Made by a program: the position numbers and the translations under genes
Assembly (NCBI GenBank): GCA_035571835.1
Contig: DATNBU010000026.1
Location: forward strand, 1 to 64,000
Direction of reading: 5' to 3'
Length of the DNA stretch: 64,000 bases
Origin: Candidatus Limnocylindrales bacterium
GTDB lineage: Bacteria; Desulfobacterota; Binatia; UBA1149; CAITLU01
Notes under the pieces: generated by a model
What the model was told of the DNA's origin: nothing
What the model saw: only the letters and a program-made list of their open reading frames with translations
Database searches by the model: none
Part shown: positions 10,482 through 20,015 of the stretch, piece after piece
Layout: the number at the start of each line of letters is the position of its first letter
Numbering within the stretch: position 1 is the first letter of the stretch

Positions 10482-10904
10482 ATGCCCGGTCAGCAGAAAA
10501 CGATCTTCGACAGCATTCTGGCGGGCGAGATTCCGTGCCACCGCGTCTACGAGGACAATCACGTGCTCTCGTTCCTCGACGTCAATCCGGTCTCGCTCGG
10601 CCATACGCTGGTGATTCCGAAGGAACGCTGCGCATTTCTGCACGAGCTCAGCGACGAGGCGGCGGCGGCCGTCGGCCGCGTGCTTCCCCGTCTGTGCCGC
10701 GCGGTGCTCCACGCGAGCGGCGCCGCGGAATACAACGTCCTGCAGAACAATGGGGCCTCCGCGCACCAGGCGGTCTTCCACGTGCACTTCCACATCATTC
10801 CGCGCCTGGTCGATTCCGGACTCGGCGTCGGCTGGACGCCGCGCAAGCTGCAGCCGTCGATTGCCGAGGAGCTGCTCGGGAAGATGCGCGCGTACCTCGG
10901 CTAG
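10482..10904 (+). CDS. HIT-family nucleotide hydrolase
   Basis: The 140-residue protein carries the histidine triad HVHFHIIPR in its C-terminal half and the usual N-terminal FDSILAGEIPCHRVYED and GHTLVIPKE segments. The family hydrolyses purine nucleoside phosphoramidates or dinucleoside polyphosphates through a nucleotidyl-histidine intermediate in the cytoplasm. The ATG at 10482 has GGAGA 6 nt upstream and matches the family start; a longer in-frame extension does not. It is convergent with the phospholipase D gene. Confidence 0.94.
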   Translation: MPGQQKTIFDSILAGEIPCHRVYEDNHVLSFLDVNPVSLGHTLVIPKERCAFLHELSDEAAAAVGRVLPRLCRAVLHASGAAEYNVLQNNGASAHQAVFHVHFHIIPRLVDSGLGVGWTPRKLQPSIAEELLGKMRAYLG

Positions 10905-11007
10905 GAGCGGGCGCTCCATTCGCGGGTCTGGGAAGACTCGGCTAGCGACAGCAACTCGATTGCCTACTCGCCGGTGCTGCCGGAATCCGTCCGTGCTGCC
11001 ATCCGAA

Positions 11008-12708
11008 CTAAAGCAGCGGCCGGATCGGCAGCCACTGCCAGAACCAGACCCGGCTGCGCTTGGCGATGGGCACGACCGAGTCCGGATCGTCGGTCGCGGC
11101 GTTCCAGCTGTTGCCCGGCGCCATGTCGTTCTCGATGGCCGCCTCCAGCCTGCGCGCGAGCGGCTCGTCGTAAATGACGACGGCCACTTCCGTGTTGAGA
11201 TTCTCCGAGCGCGGATCGAGGTTGAAGGTGCCGATGCAGGCGATGCTCGAGTCCACGACCATCGTCTTCGCGTGGAGCCCGAACATGGTGTCGGGATTGT
11301 CCGCCGCGGGAAGATCCTGCACGAGCTCGCGGGCGCGCGCTTCGGTCTGCGTCTTCGCATCGGGACGGTACTCGAAAATGCGCAGCCCCATCGCGAGCAG
11401 CTCGGCGCGCTGGTTCCGGTAGCCGGCGAAGGCCTGCATGTTGTCGGTGGCCGCGAGCGAGTTCGTGTTGATGCGCACCTCGACGCCGCGGGCGATGGCC
11501 GCGCGGAACAGCTCGAGGGCGCGGTCGGACAGGATGAGGTAGGGCGACTGGATGACGACGCGTTCTTTCGCCGACGCGACGAGGGCGGCGAGCGCGGCCG
11601 TGCTCGTGCCGCCGCCCTCGAGGCCGCGCGCACCGTTGTTCTTCCCCGGCATGTCGCTGAGAAAATCGACGCGGCCCCAGGCGGCCTCGCGCGCCATGCG
11701 CGCAAAAGCCGACGGCGCCGACTCGATGGCTGCGCGCACGTCCGGGGCGAAGTTCTCCGGGAGCCGCGCGTAGTGGTGCAGCTCTTCGGTGACGCGGCGG
11801 ATTTCGTCCTCGGTGAGCGGACCGGCGTCGTCGGTGGTGGAGTCGTGCAGGGACTCGACGTTCACGGCGAGAGGGCTGTTCCAGAAACGCTCGAAGCTAG
11901 CGTGCATGTCGCCGACGACTTTGCCGGCGACGAGCACGTCGCGGTCGCGGAAATTGTAGTCGTGGTGGTAATCGTAGTACTCGGCCGCCATGTTGCGCCC
12001 GCCGGTGATCGCGACCTTGCCGTCCACGATGCAGGTCTTGTCGTGCATGCGCTGGTTGAAGCCGCGCAGGTCGCTGGCGGCGTTCCAGAGGCGTCTTCCC
12101 GTTCCCACGCCTACGGTCGTATTTGGATTGTAGATGCGGATCTCGATCCGCGGGTGCGACGTGAGCGCGACGAGCTGCCTGAGCGGCGCATCGATGAGGA
12201 AGTCGTCCACCAGCACGCGTACCATCACTCCGCGCTCGGCGGCCCTGAGCAGCGCCTCGGCCGCCAGCGTCCCGATGTTGTCGGTGCTCCAGATGAAGTA
12301 CTGGACATCGATCGACTCGACCGCGTTGTCCGTCAGCCACGCCCTCGAGATCAGCGCCTCTTCGCTCGAATCGAGCACGTACGCCCCGCTCTGCCCGGGA
12401 TGCGCGGCGATCTCCGCATCCAGCATCGGCATTCTTTTCGCGTCCCTTACGGCGTGGAGGATCGACTCCCGCTCCGCCTCCTGCGCCTTCTCGGTCTCCG
12501 ACTTTTTCGCCTCCCGGATCGCGTCGTCGATCCTCTGACCGTCGGTTTGGAAGACAGCGTACTGCTGAAGGAGGATAGGAGGCGCCGCCTCTTCTCCCAG
12601 AACCAATCGGGAGGTCGCCGGACAAACGTCGGCCCACGCGACGAGCGCAAGAAGCGCGATCGCAGCGTGAGCCGTCCGCCCCTGCCGTGCGGCGCCTACG
12701 GCCCGCAC
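11008..12708 (-). CDS. clsC: ClsC-type phospholipase D / cardiolipin synthase
   Basis: Two HKD motifs define the phospholipase D family: HDKTCIVDGKVAITGGRN near 12010-12045 and HAKTMVVDSSIACIGTFN near 11230-11275. The surrounding segments GFNQRMHDKT and DPRSENLNTE match ClsC/YmdC, which makes cardiolipin from phosphatidylglycerol and phosphatidylethanolamine. The start is uncertain. A GTG at 12708 gives 566 residues with a signal or anchor (AHAAIALLALVAW) and overlaps the upstream gene's stop by about 10 nt. An ATG at 12759 and a longer frame to 12906 would sit inside that gene. It is probably co-transcribed with the pentapeptide-repeat gene. Confidence 0.85.
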   Translation of the reverse strand: MRAVGAARQGRTAHAAIALLALVAWADVCPATSRLVLGEEAAPPILLQQYAVFQTDGQRIDDAIREAKKSETEKAQEAERESILHAVRDAKRMPMLDAEIAAHPGQSGAYVLDSSEEALISRAWLTDNAVESIDVQYFIWSTDNIGTLAAEALLRAAERGVMVRVLVDDFLIDAPLRQLVALTSHPRIEIRIYNPNTTVGVGTGRRLWNAASDLRGFNQRMHDKTCIVDGKVAITGGRNMAAEYYDYHHDYNFRDRDVLVAGKVVGDMHASFERFWNSPLAVNVESLHDSTTDDAGPLTEDEIRRVTEELHHYARLPENFAPDVRAAIESAPSAFARMAREAAWGRVDFLSDMPGKNNGARGLEGGGTSTAALAALVASAKERVVIQSPYLILSDRALELFRAAIARGVEVRINTNSLAATDNMQAFAGYRNQRAELLAMGLRIFEYRPDAKTQTEARARELVQDLPAADNPDTMFGLHAKTMVVDSSIACIGTFNLDPRSENLNTEVAVVIYDEPLARRLEAAIENDMAPGNSWNAATDDPDSVVPIAKRSRVWFWQWLPIRPLL

Positions 12709-14321
12709 GCCGCCGACGTACCGCAATAGCTGATGATGGACGATTCGTGCCCGCAGCATGTATTGCCGTTGGCCGCGCTCATCGACGCGTCCGGGCACCT
12801 TGCCCCGGTCCAGTCGACGCCCGTCAGGTCGGCGCCACCGAAGCACGTGGTCAGAAGGTCGGTCGAAGACAGGTTGGCGCCGGCAAGATTGGCGTTCTTC
12901 AGCCACGCTCCGCGCAGGTCCATTCCACTAAGATTCGCGCCGGCAAGATTGGCGCCGCTGGCATCGATGTTCAGACCGACGATGTTGTTCGCGATGCACG
13001 CGAGGCTCGCCGGCAGCGTAAGAGGACAGTGGATGAGCCCGACGGCGCGCACCCCGTCAAACCCTTCCCAGACCGCATAGAACTGCGCATTGGTAAAGCT
13101 TACACCGGTCAGATCCATGCCGCTCAGGTCGATGCGCCGGAGATATGCATTGGAAAGATCGACTCCGACGAGCGAGGTGGTGCCGGTAAACTGCGTCTCA
13201 AGCAGATAAGAGCCCGAAAGGTCGGCGCCGGCGAGATCGACGTCATCAAAAATGGTGCTGATGAGACTGGCATTCTCGAGATCGACGCCGGAGAAGTCGG
13301 CGCCAGTCACTGTCCCCGAAAGCTCGAGACCCGGACCGAGCATGTAGTTGTTGCGGCAAACCCACGGAGACGGAAGCGCCGACGGGCAGGCCGCTGTCGG
13401 TGCATCGAGCCGGATCGGCGTCAGGTCCACTCCCGACAGATCCACGCCGGTAAGGTTCGCCCCGCCGAACGACGCGGCGAACACGCTGGCTCCGGTAAAG
13501 ACCGCGCCAGTAAGGTCCGCATCCTTGAAGTACGCGTACTGCATGTCCGCGTTGGTGAAGTCCGCGCCGGTAAGAATCGCGCCTTTCAGATAGAAGTAAG
13601 GCAGCACCGCGCCACGGAAGTCTGAGTACGGCATGTAGGCGTAACGGAAATAAATCGGCGAAGAGGAATAGACAGGGTACGGATTGGTGAAGACGATCGA
13701 TGCACCGCTCAGGTTCGTGCCTGCCATGTACCGGAAGACCTGGCTCGGCGGCCCCGGCTCCTCGCTGGGAAGCGGAAGCCCGTCGCTGACGACGCATTCT
13801 CCGCCCTCGACGACGTCTGCGAGAGCGTACAGGTACCGGTAGTAGCAGCGCTCGTCGGCGACCCCGCCGCCCGTCGCGTACTGCCAGCGCGAAAGAATGC
13901 TGTTGGCGGGACGATTGAGGCAGTGAACGTACCGTGCGACGGCGCGGTTCTGGCCCACCAGGCACGCGCGCTCGCCGGGCGTATCGACCGACGCGAGGCC
14001 CCGCTCGTCGAGCAGCGTGTCCTCGGCCTCCGTGACGAGCGACCATGCGGTCGCGATATCTCCGACGACCAGACAGTCGCCGGCGCCCTCGGCTTCGGTA
14101 AAGTCCCTCTCGAGTTTCGTCTGGCACCCCGTCAGATCGGCTGCACTGCCGCTTCGAATCTCCGCATTGCGGCGCTTGACGACGCAGTTGAACGCGTCGG
14201 CAACGGCCGCGGACTTGGCGACGACGCAGACGTCGTGCTTCTCCGCGTGGGCCGGCGCTGCGCCGGTAACGAACGCGACGGCGAGCAGTCGCGACAGGGT
14301 TCCCGTCAGCCGTTGAGTCAT
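12696..14321 (-). CDS. Secreted pentapeptide-repeat protein
   Basis: The ATG at 14321 follows a strong GGAGGAGGG site and begins a signal peptide (MTQRLTGTLSRLLAVAFV, ending AHAE); the open frame extends further upstream without support. The 541-residue product has a Cys-containing N-terminal domain to about residue 195. It then has many pentapeptide repeats of the A(D/N)LxG type (ADFTNADMQ, ADLTGAVFTGAS, ANLTGVDLSGVD, ANLAGANLSGMDL), interrupted by short Cys-bearing inserts. Pentapeptide repeats form a right-handed quadrilateral beta-helix. Exported members are of unknown function, so this is not a quinolone-resistance type by implication. Confidence 0.88.
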   Translation of the reverse strand: MTQRLTGTLSRLLAVAFVTGAAPAHAEKHDVCVVAKSAAVADAFNCVVKRRNAEIRSGSAADLTGCQTKLERDFTEAEGAGDCLVVGDIATAWSLVTEAEDTLLDERGLASVDTPGERACLVGQNRAVARYVHCLNRPANSILSRWQYATGGGVADERCYYRYLYALADVVEGGECVVSDGLPLPSEEPGPPSQVFRYMAGTNLSGASIVFTNPYPVYSSSPIYFRYAYMPYSDFRGAVLPYFYLKGAILTGADFTNADMQYAYFKDADLTGAVFTGASVFAASFGGANLTGVDLSGVDLTPIRLDAPTAACPSALPSPWVCRNNYMLGPGLELSGTVTGADFSGVDLENASLISTIFDDVDLAGADLSGSYLLETQFTGTTSLVGVDLSNAYLRRIDLSGMDLTGVSFTNAQFYAVWEGFDGVRAVGLIHCPLTLPASLACIANNIVGLNIDASGANLAGANLSGMDLRGAWLKNANLAGANLSSTDLLTTCFGGADLTGVDWTGARCPDASMSAANGNTCCGHESSIISYCGTSAACGP

Positions 14322-14412
14322 GGGGCCCTCCTCCAGCCGCACTATAGGTGACCGGAACGCGGGACAGAAGAGTGATCTTATGTCCTTGGTGGCCCCGAGG
14401 TTCCCGGCCAGT

Positions 14413-15078
14413 TCAGATGCCTTTGTGAAGCTTGAGGAGGTTGTCGTACTCCGCGAGTGCCCGCGCCGGATCCGGCTCGACGTGAATGCCGTGCACGCCG
14501 AGCTCGCGTGCGGCTTTGACGTTGCCTTCGAAGTCGTCGAGGAAAATCGCATGCTGGGGAGGAACGCCGCCGAGCATCTCGAGCGCCTTCTGGAAAATGC
14601 GCGGGTCGGGCTTGCGATAGCCCACCTCGCACGAGTCGACGACGAGGTCGAAGAGCTCGTCCACCGGAATCAGCGCGCGCCACGCATCGCGGAACTCCCG
14701 CACGTTGTTGGTGACGATCGCGCTCGCGATGCCTCGTTGGCGCAGAGCGCGCGCGCGTTCGAGAAAACTTTCGCGCGGACCGGTCGAACGTCCGAGCGCG
14801 GCGAGCACGCGGAAAAGATCCGCGTCGAAGCCGTGCTCACGACCGAGCTCGAGAATCTGCTCGCGAGCGTCGACGAGCCCCATCTCGCCGCGCTCGAGGC
14901 GGTGCCACGGATGATCCGAATCGCGATCGTACGGGCCGAAGACCGTGTGCAGCATCACGGCCGGGTCGACGCCGATCGTGCCGGCGAAATTCTTCGCTGC
15001 TTCGAACGGCGATTCGGTGAAGACGCCGCCGAAATCGAAAAGCACGGCATCGATGCGCGGCGGAAGGCTCGTTGTCAT
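14413..15078 (-). CDS. HAD-superfamily subclass IA hydrolase
   Basis: The 221-residue protein shows the HAD motifs: motif I FDFGGVFTES near residue 15, motif II IVTNN, motif III lysine in YRKPDPRIF, and motif IV IFLDDFEGNVKAA. Motif I is D-F-G rather than D-x-D, as in YihX-like and epoxide-hydrolase-associated members, so the second acid is missing and substrate cannot be predicted. Its ATG follows directly on the TGA of the upstream SDR gene (TGAATG), indicating translational coupling. Confidence 0.9.
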   Translation of the reverse strand: MTTSLPPRIDAVLFDFGGVFTESPFEAAKNFAGTIGVDPAVMLHTVFGPYDRDSDHPWHRLERGEMGLVDAREQILELGREHGFDADLFRVLAALGRSTGPRESFLERARALRQRGIASAIVTNNVREFRDAWRALIPVDELFDLVVDSCEVGYRKPDPRIFQKALEMLGGVPPQHAIFLDDFEGNVKAARELGVHGIHVEPDPARALAEYDNLLKLHKGI

Positions 15079-15840
15079 TCAGGTATTCATCCCGCCGTCG
15101 ACGACGAGCGTCGATCCGGTCGTGTAGCTGGACGCGTCGCTTACGAGATAGAGGACGCTGCCGACGATCTCTTCGGGTGACGCGATGCGCTTCATCGACG
15201 TCGCGTCGATCATCATCCGGTGAAAGTCGGTTCCTTCGACCGCGCGCACCATGTCGGTAGCGACGGGCCCGGGCGCAAGAGCATTCACGCGTACGCCGAG
15301 CGGAGCCCACTCCTGGGCCATCACGCGCGTCAGAGCCTGGAGCGCGGACTTGCTCGAGCAGTACAGACCGATGGTTGCACCGGGACGCAGCGCGCCGACG
15401 GAAATCACGTTGAGGATCGCTCCGCCGCCGTGATCCGCCATCCAGGCTGCGGCGAGGCATGCGAGGTGAAGAGGGCCTCGCACGTTGATCGCATAGACCT
15501 TGTCGAACAGCTCCGGCGTGCCGGCGATCAGCGGGCGCGCCGCCGGGCTGGTGGCCGCGTTGTTCACGACGATGTCGATGCGCCCGAGCTCGGCGAGCGT
15601 TCGCGAAACCACGGTTTCGATCTCGTCGCTGCGCCCCATGTGACACGACAGCGGCAATGCGCGGCGGCCGAGTCCGCGAATCTCGCGAGCCGCATCTTCG
15701 CAGCTATCGAGCTTGCGCCCGCAGACCGTAACGTCGGCGCCCGCCTTGGCGAGGCCGAGCGCGATCGCGCGTCCGAGGCCGCGTCCACCGCCGGTTACAA
15801 TCGCGACCTTGCCCGACAGGTCGAGTGCTTGTGATGCCAT
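15079..15840 (-). CDS. Classical short-chain dehydrogenase/reductase (SDR)
   Basis: The 253-residue protein starts at the ATG at 15840 (AGGAAAG upstream); the longer open frame is non-homologous. It has the Rossmann motif TGGGRGLGRAIA, NNAA, the catalytic Ser in SVGALRPG, YxxxK as YCSSK, and the SYTTGSTLVVDGGMNT ending of FabG-like NAD(P)H reductases. Substrate is unknown. It is immediately upstream of the HAD hydrolase and coupled to it. Confidence 0.92.
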   Translation of the reverse strand: MASQALDLSGKVAIVTGGGRGLGRAIALGLAKAGADVTVCGRKLDSCEDAAREIRGLGRRALPLSCHMGRSDEIETVVSRTLAELGRIDIVVNNAATSPAARPLIAGTPELFDKVYAINVRGPLHLACLAAAWMADHGGGAILNVISVGALRPGATIGLYCSSKSALQALTRVMAQEWAPLGVRVNALAPGPVATDMVRAVEGTDFHRMMIDATSMKRIASPEEIVGSVLYLVSDASSYTTGSTLVVDGGMNT

Positions 15841-16552
15841 CTTTCTTTCCTGCAGGCCCAGGGAAATCCCGGACATCGCGCGAGAGTAGGTTCGCCGCGA
15901 TGCGGAGGCCATCCCGCGGCGTTCCGCCGCGTGCGGTGCGGCGAGCTTCGAAGTGAACGAGGAGCGCCGCCCGCCGGCATCCTCTGCAAAAAAAATATCG
16001 CCGCGTCGCTTCGGCATGTCGCCGCAGGCACCGGCTCAGGATGCAGGGCGTCATTTGACGCCTGACTCGACCGAGCATCTCGCGCGCCCGTCGCACGACC
16101 AGCGCTGCACGCCCGGCGACATCCTCTAGTAACCTTGGCGCGCGGGTCGAACGGCGCCCTAACGATCGTTCGTTTCCTCAAGCCGCGGTGACGCTTATCG
16201 CATCGTGATAAGTAGAGCTATCCACTTTGTCGCAAGGTTATCGCGGTCCCGGGAGGTCCGGCGCCTTCCAATGGACGTGCGGTGGCAGTTCGTAGCCGAT
16301 CCAGAACACACAGCCGTACGCAACGTTTGCCGACCGGCGCGCATGTGCTCATCGGAACCGCAGCGGTCAACCTGCCGCGAACGCTGCACGGATTCGGCGG
16401 GTTGTGGCCTTGACCCAACTCGAACACGCAACGTACAACGAATCAGCCTCGCTGCCTTTTTCGCGTTCTCTCCCGCTCCAACCCGCCGTTCGCATGGCAC
16501 GGTCGGGGCGGATCCACTTTTACAAAGGCTGCCGGGGTCGGGAGGAGGAATC
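15841..16552 (+). other. Divergent intergenic region, 712 bp
   Basis: This region lies between the SDR and the large Cys-rich gene and presumably holds both promoters. Open frames here are extensions of the two flanking genes with no homology. It contains a perfect 10-bp palindrome AACGATCGTT at 16161-16170 and the inverted repeat listed separately. No RNA gene was recognised. Confidence 0.6.
16194..16212. promoter_or_regulatory. Inverted repeat, candidate operator
   Basis: CTTATC and GATAAG flank a 7-nt centre that also pairs partly. It lies about 340 bp before the Cys-rich gene and 350 bp before the SDR. Dyad symmetry suggests a dimeric regulator site or a hairpin; nothing identifies the factor. 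Confidence 0.3.
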
Positions 16553-19500
16553 ATGAGAGTTTCCGGCTTCGGCCTTGCGGCCGTCGTGTTTGCTGCCTGT
16601 GGGGTTGCGTACGTCACTCCTGCGGGCGCCTCGCTCTCGGACACCGAGAAGAAGTGCTCTGCAACGCTCGCCAAGAGTTATGCCAAGCTCCAGAACTCGA
16701 TCCTGAAGACCAAGGCCGCATGTCATGCCGACGACATTTCGGGAGAAGTTCCCAATCCCACCGCGTGCGCCACGCTGTCGCAGGACGGCATCGACGCGAT
16801 CAACAAGGCGCGGGCCAAGTTCTCCAAGTCGGTCACCAAGGCGTGCAGCAGCGAGTGCACGTCGGATGTCGCCTGCGTGACCAGCCTCAATTGTCCGGCG
16901 CAGCACCTGGCGTCACCGCCGAACAGCGGCAACGCAGAGGCCTGCGATGGCTTCGACCTGTCCGACCTCGACTGGCCGGGTCCGTACTGCGAGTCCATCC
17001 TCGGACACACGATGACCCACATGACGGACCTGGCAGACTGCATGCTGGCGCTCGTCGATCTTACGGCCGAGCCGATCCACGAGGCCATCTACGCCGACCT
17101 CGATGAATCCTCGGGACTCACCGAACATGCCGCCGAGTGCGTGGCTGCAATCGACAAGTCCGTGCAGAAAACGCTGTTGAAAGCGTACACCGCTACGGCC
17201 AAGTGCCGTGACCTTCGGCGGCTGAGCGATCCCGAGACAGCCTGGTCGTGCGCGCTCGACGATACCGAGGAGACGATTCCGGCCATCCAGAAAGTCATCG
17301 ACAAGCTCAGCGACACGATTGCCAAGTCGTGCACGAACGCCGACATCGCTTCGCTCGACGGCCTTTGCGCTGCCTCCGGCGCCACTCCGACGACGGTCGA
17401 GGATGCGCAGAATTGCCTCGAGGCGATGGTCCGCGAGGTCGCGACTGCCGAGCATGACAAGAACCACCACGTGTACTCTGTCATCGGCATGCTCAACGCG
17501 ACGCACCCGGCTTCGGCCGCGCCGTATTGCGGAGACGGAATCGTTACCGCGACGCGCGAAGAGCACACCGGCGTCGGCGAGGAATGCGATGGCGATGCGG
17601 ATGCCGCATGCGGAGCCGGTTCGTGCTTCCCGCCCGGCGACCTGTTCGAGTGCACGTGCGACAACAAGGTGCGCGAGCGCTTCATCGTCGACGGCGATGC
17701 CGCGCACACGGACAGCGATGCGGGCTGGAAAGGCTCGTCCCACGATGCCACGCACAACGACGGCTTCGGATACCTGACCGAGCTCACCGGCTGCGACTGC
17801 AGCCAGTTCACGCAGGCCACCTGCACAGGCTCGACCGCACAGTCGGTCTGCAACGTCTACGGCAACATGGCGCCTCGCTGCAGCGACGATCTGAGCGGAA
17901 CCGAAACCTGTGACGAGCGCGGAGACGGCGACGACGAGCCCGAGAACAGCGACTGCTTCAAGTGCGACACCAACAGCCTGAACCCCGGGACGTTCTGCGG
18001 AAACGGCATCAACACCAACCCGACCAACCAGAACGCGTGCCAGTCGCAGTGTTTCGACGACTTGACCGGCAATCCGCTCATGCCCGCCGTGCCGTGCCTG
18101 CGCCAGACCGATTGCGAAAAAGGCCAGAGCTGCCTCGGCCGCTGCGACGACACGATCACCTGCAACAAGATGACCGAAGGGTCGCCGCTGCCGCAGGTAT
18201 CGGCGGAAATCGGCGTCTGCATCATGCTCGAGTACAAGACCGACATCACCGGGACCAAGGACATCGTCTCCGGTGAGACCGCGCTCAACTACGCGACGCG
18301 CTCACTGATCCGCTACGGCAACACCAACACCGTGCCGTGTCCGGTCTGCGCAGGCCTGTGCGTCGGTGGGGACGATGCCGGCGACTACTGCCACGGCCGC
18401 TGCAACGTGAGCGATGCGCCTTGCCTGGTCGCCGAAGACTGCACCGGTGGCGGCGACACCGCATGCCTCGAGACCGATGACGAATGCGCGGGCGGATACT
18501 GCTCGCTCGAGCTGCGCTGCTGGAACGGCTCGAACGCCGGCGGCCTCTGCCGGCTCGACTACGAATCGCCGCTCGGACCGGTGTCGCACGACTGCCTGCC
18601 GAACGGCGGCAACGTTTCGGGCGCGGGCGTGCAACAGAATTTCGGAACGGTCACGACCGGCGCGGTCCAGCATCCGGCTGGCGCGCCTTGCACCAACACG
18701 ACATGGCGCAACTACGACTGCCCGTGTCCTGCGGATGAGGACGACGGACCTTGCTCGTCGGGCCAGTGCCAGGGCAAACCGAGCAGCGTCTGCTCGGACA
18801 ACACGGACTGCGTGATCGTCGGGGTGCCGACGCAGCCCAACGGCTGCGCGGCCGCCTGCAGTGGCGGCGTAAACGCCGGCAAAGGCTGCGTCACGCTCAA
18901 CGGCGGTTTCGGCTCGTACTCGACGTGCGTTCTCGGAACCGACGCAGGCCTGCCGTGCGACGACAACGCGGATTGCGAAGGCGGCAGCTGCACGGGCAAT
19001 CCGAAGCAGTGCACGGCCGGCACGGTCGCCCTCGGAACGGGGTGCAACCTGAATTCGGATTGCGGCATCGGCGGCGTCTGCGCAGACGCCTGTCCGGGCG
19101 GTTTCTGTGTGCCGCTGTGCATGCCGGAAGGAAAATGCACCGGCGGCGGCCGCGACGGAGATCCGTGCGCGACGACCGAGCATTGCAAGGAATGCACGGC
19201 GGGCAACGCGAGCCTGATCGGCGAGCCGTGCACGTCGAACTCGGAGTGCAACACGTCGTTCGGAAGCGGCGACGGCGTCTGTCAGCCGGCGCCCGGTGTC
19301 ACGTGCGACGTCGCCGACAACGAGGACGGACTGTGCGCCGCCGGCCCGGTCAAGTACCGCTGCACGGGTGAAGGCCATACGACCGAGCCCTGCTCGCTCG
19401 AGTATGGAACGTGCTCGCCGACGGCGATCTGCATCGCTGGCACGACCCATCAGGGCGCGACATGTCCGAACGACGCATTCTGCGGGACAGGCGGTGTCTG

Positions 19501-19864
19501 TTCGCGCCGTTGCACGATGGGCAGTCCGGACAAGCGCAACCTCGCGTGTTCCGCCGACAGCGAGTGCATCGATACGGCGAACGTGCCGGTTTCGAAAAAC
19601 TGCGAGGATGGTGCGGACGCGCTCCCGGGTACGGCCGACGACATCGTCGGTGCCGGAGTGTGCGAGCCTCGCCCGCAGGACTGCTTCTACAACAACGGTT
19701 ACGCGCAAGGCGGTGGAACGGCCGACAACCCGCAGCTGGTGGCGGCGTTCTGCGCTCCGCCGAATGCGAGCTCCTCCACGATCAACGATGCGTCCGGCTT
19801 CGGAGGCCCGTCGAGGATCCGTCGCACCGGCGCGTCGACCGTAAACGTTCCGAACACACCCTGA
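16553..19864 (+). CDS. Large secreted cysteine-rich protein, unknown function
   Basis: The ATG at 16553 has GGAGGAGG 4 nt upstream and starts a signal peptide (MRVSGFGLAAVVFAACGVAY). The 1103-residue product has an N-terminal helical, Cys-containing domain of about 280 residues (TEKKCSATLAKSYAKL and a second related block, AECVAAIDKSVQKTLLKAYT). From about residue 320 it consists of dense short Cys modules such as CGDGIVT, GEECDGD, CFKCD and CxxxxxCxxGxC patterns. These resemble the repeats common in secreted proteins of Myxococcota-like bacteria. No CxxCH haem motif is seen. An extracellular disulfide-rich structural or binding role is inferred only. Paired GC-rich hairpins follow its stop. 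Confidence 0.85.
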   Translation: MRVSGFGLAAVVFAACGVAYVTPAGASLSDTEKKCSATLAKSYAKLQNSILKTKAACHADDISGEVPNPTACATLSQDGIDAINKARAKFSKSVTKACSSECTSDVACVTSLNCPAQHLASPPNSGNAEACDGFDLSDLDWPGPYCESILGHTMTHMTDLADCMLALVDLTAEPIHEAIYADLDESSGLTEHAAECVAAIDKSVQKTLLKAYTATAKCRDLRRLSDPETAWSCALDDTEETIPAIQKVIDKLSDTIAKSCTNADIASLDGLCAASGATPTTVEDAQNCLEAMVREVATAEHDKNHHVYSVIGMLNATHPASAAPYCGDGIVTATREEHTGVGEECDGDADAACGAGSCFPPGDLFECTCDNKVRERFIVDGDAAHTDSDAGWKGSSHDATHNDGFGYLTELTGCDCSQFTQATCTGSTAQSVCNVYGNMAPRCSDDLSGTETCDERGDGDDEPENSDCFKCDTNSLNPGTFCGNGINTNPTNQNACQSQCFDDLTGNPLMPAVPCLRQTDCEKGQSCLGRCDDTITCNKMTEGSPLPQVSAEIGVCIMLEYKTDITGTKDIVSGETALNYATRSLIRYGNTNTVPCPVCAGLCVGGDDAGDYCHGRCNVSDAPCLVAEDCTGGGDTACLETDDECAGGYCSLELRCWNGSNAGGLCRLDYESPLGPVSHDCLPNGGNVSGAGVQQNFGTVTTGAVQHPAGAPCTNTTWRNYDCPCPADEDDGPCSSGQCQGKPSSVCSDNTDCVIVGVPTQPNGCAAACSGGVNAGKGCVTLNGGFGSYSTCVLGTDAGLPCDDNADCEGGSCTGNPKQCTAGTVALGTGCNLNSDCGIGGVCADACPGGFCVPLCMPEGKCTGGGRDGDPCATTEHCKECTAGNASLIGEPCTSNSECNTSFGSGDGVCQPAPGVTCDVADNEDGLCAAGPVKYRCTGEGHTTEPCSLEYGTCSPTAICIAGTTHQGATCPNDAFCGTGGVCSRRCTMGSPDKRNLACSADSECIDTANVPVSKNCEDGADALPGTADDIVGAGVCEPRPQDCFYNNGYAQGGGTADNPQLVAAFCAPPNASSSTINDASGFGGPSRIRRTGASTVNVPNTP

Positions 19865-19871
19865 CGAATGC

Positions 19872-19904
19872 GCCCGCCGGCCGGAATTTCTCCGGCCGGC
19901 GGGC
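19872..19904 (+). terminator. GC-rich hairpin after the Cys-rich gene
   Basis: There is a perfect 14-bp inverted repeat (GCCCGCCGGCCGGA / TCCGGCCGGCGGGC) with loop ATTTC, 8 nt after the stop. No T-run follows, so it may act as an mRNA 3' end stabiliser or a Rho-assisted terminator. Confidence 0.5.
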
Positions 19905-19930
19905 TCCCGATCCGCCTCACCGAGGCAGCT

Positions 19931-19961
19931 GCGGCGGCCGGAACTTGCTTCCGGCCGCCGC
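19931..19961 (+). terminator. Second GC-rich hairpin
   Basis: There is a perfect 13-bp inverted repeat (GCGGCGGCCGGAA / TTCCGGCCGCCGC) with loop CTTGC. Its upper stem is nearly the same as the preceding hairpin's. It also lacks a T-run. Confidence 0.45.
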
Positions 19962-20015
19962 GCTGCGTTTGCTCGCCTTCAACGGACTGCTGAGCTTCGT
20001 CCGCAGGAGGAAATC

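Noticed and set aside
12709..12906. Upstream extension of the phospholipase D gene to 12906
   Set aside because: It would lie deep inside the pentapeptide-repeat gene in another frame and has no homology; the GTG at 12708 is enough to include the export signal.
16205..16552. N-terminal extension of the 1103-residue Cys-rich protein
   Set aside because: The signal peptide and GGAGGAGG site are at 16553; upstream residues are basic and non-homologous.
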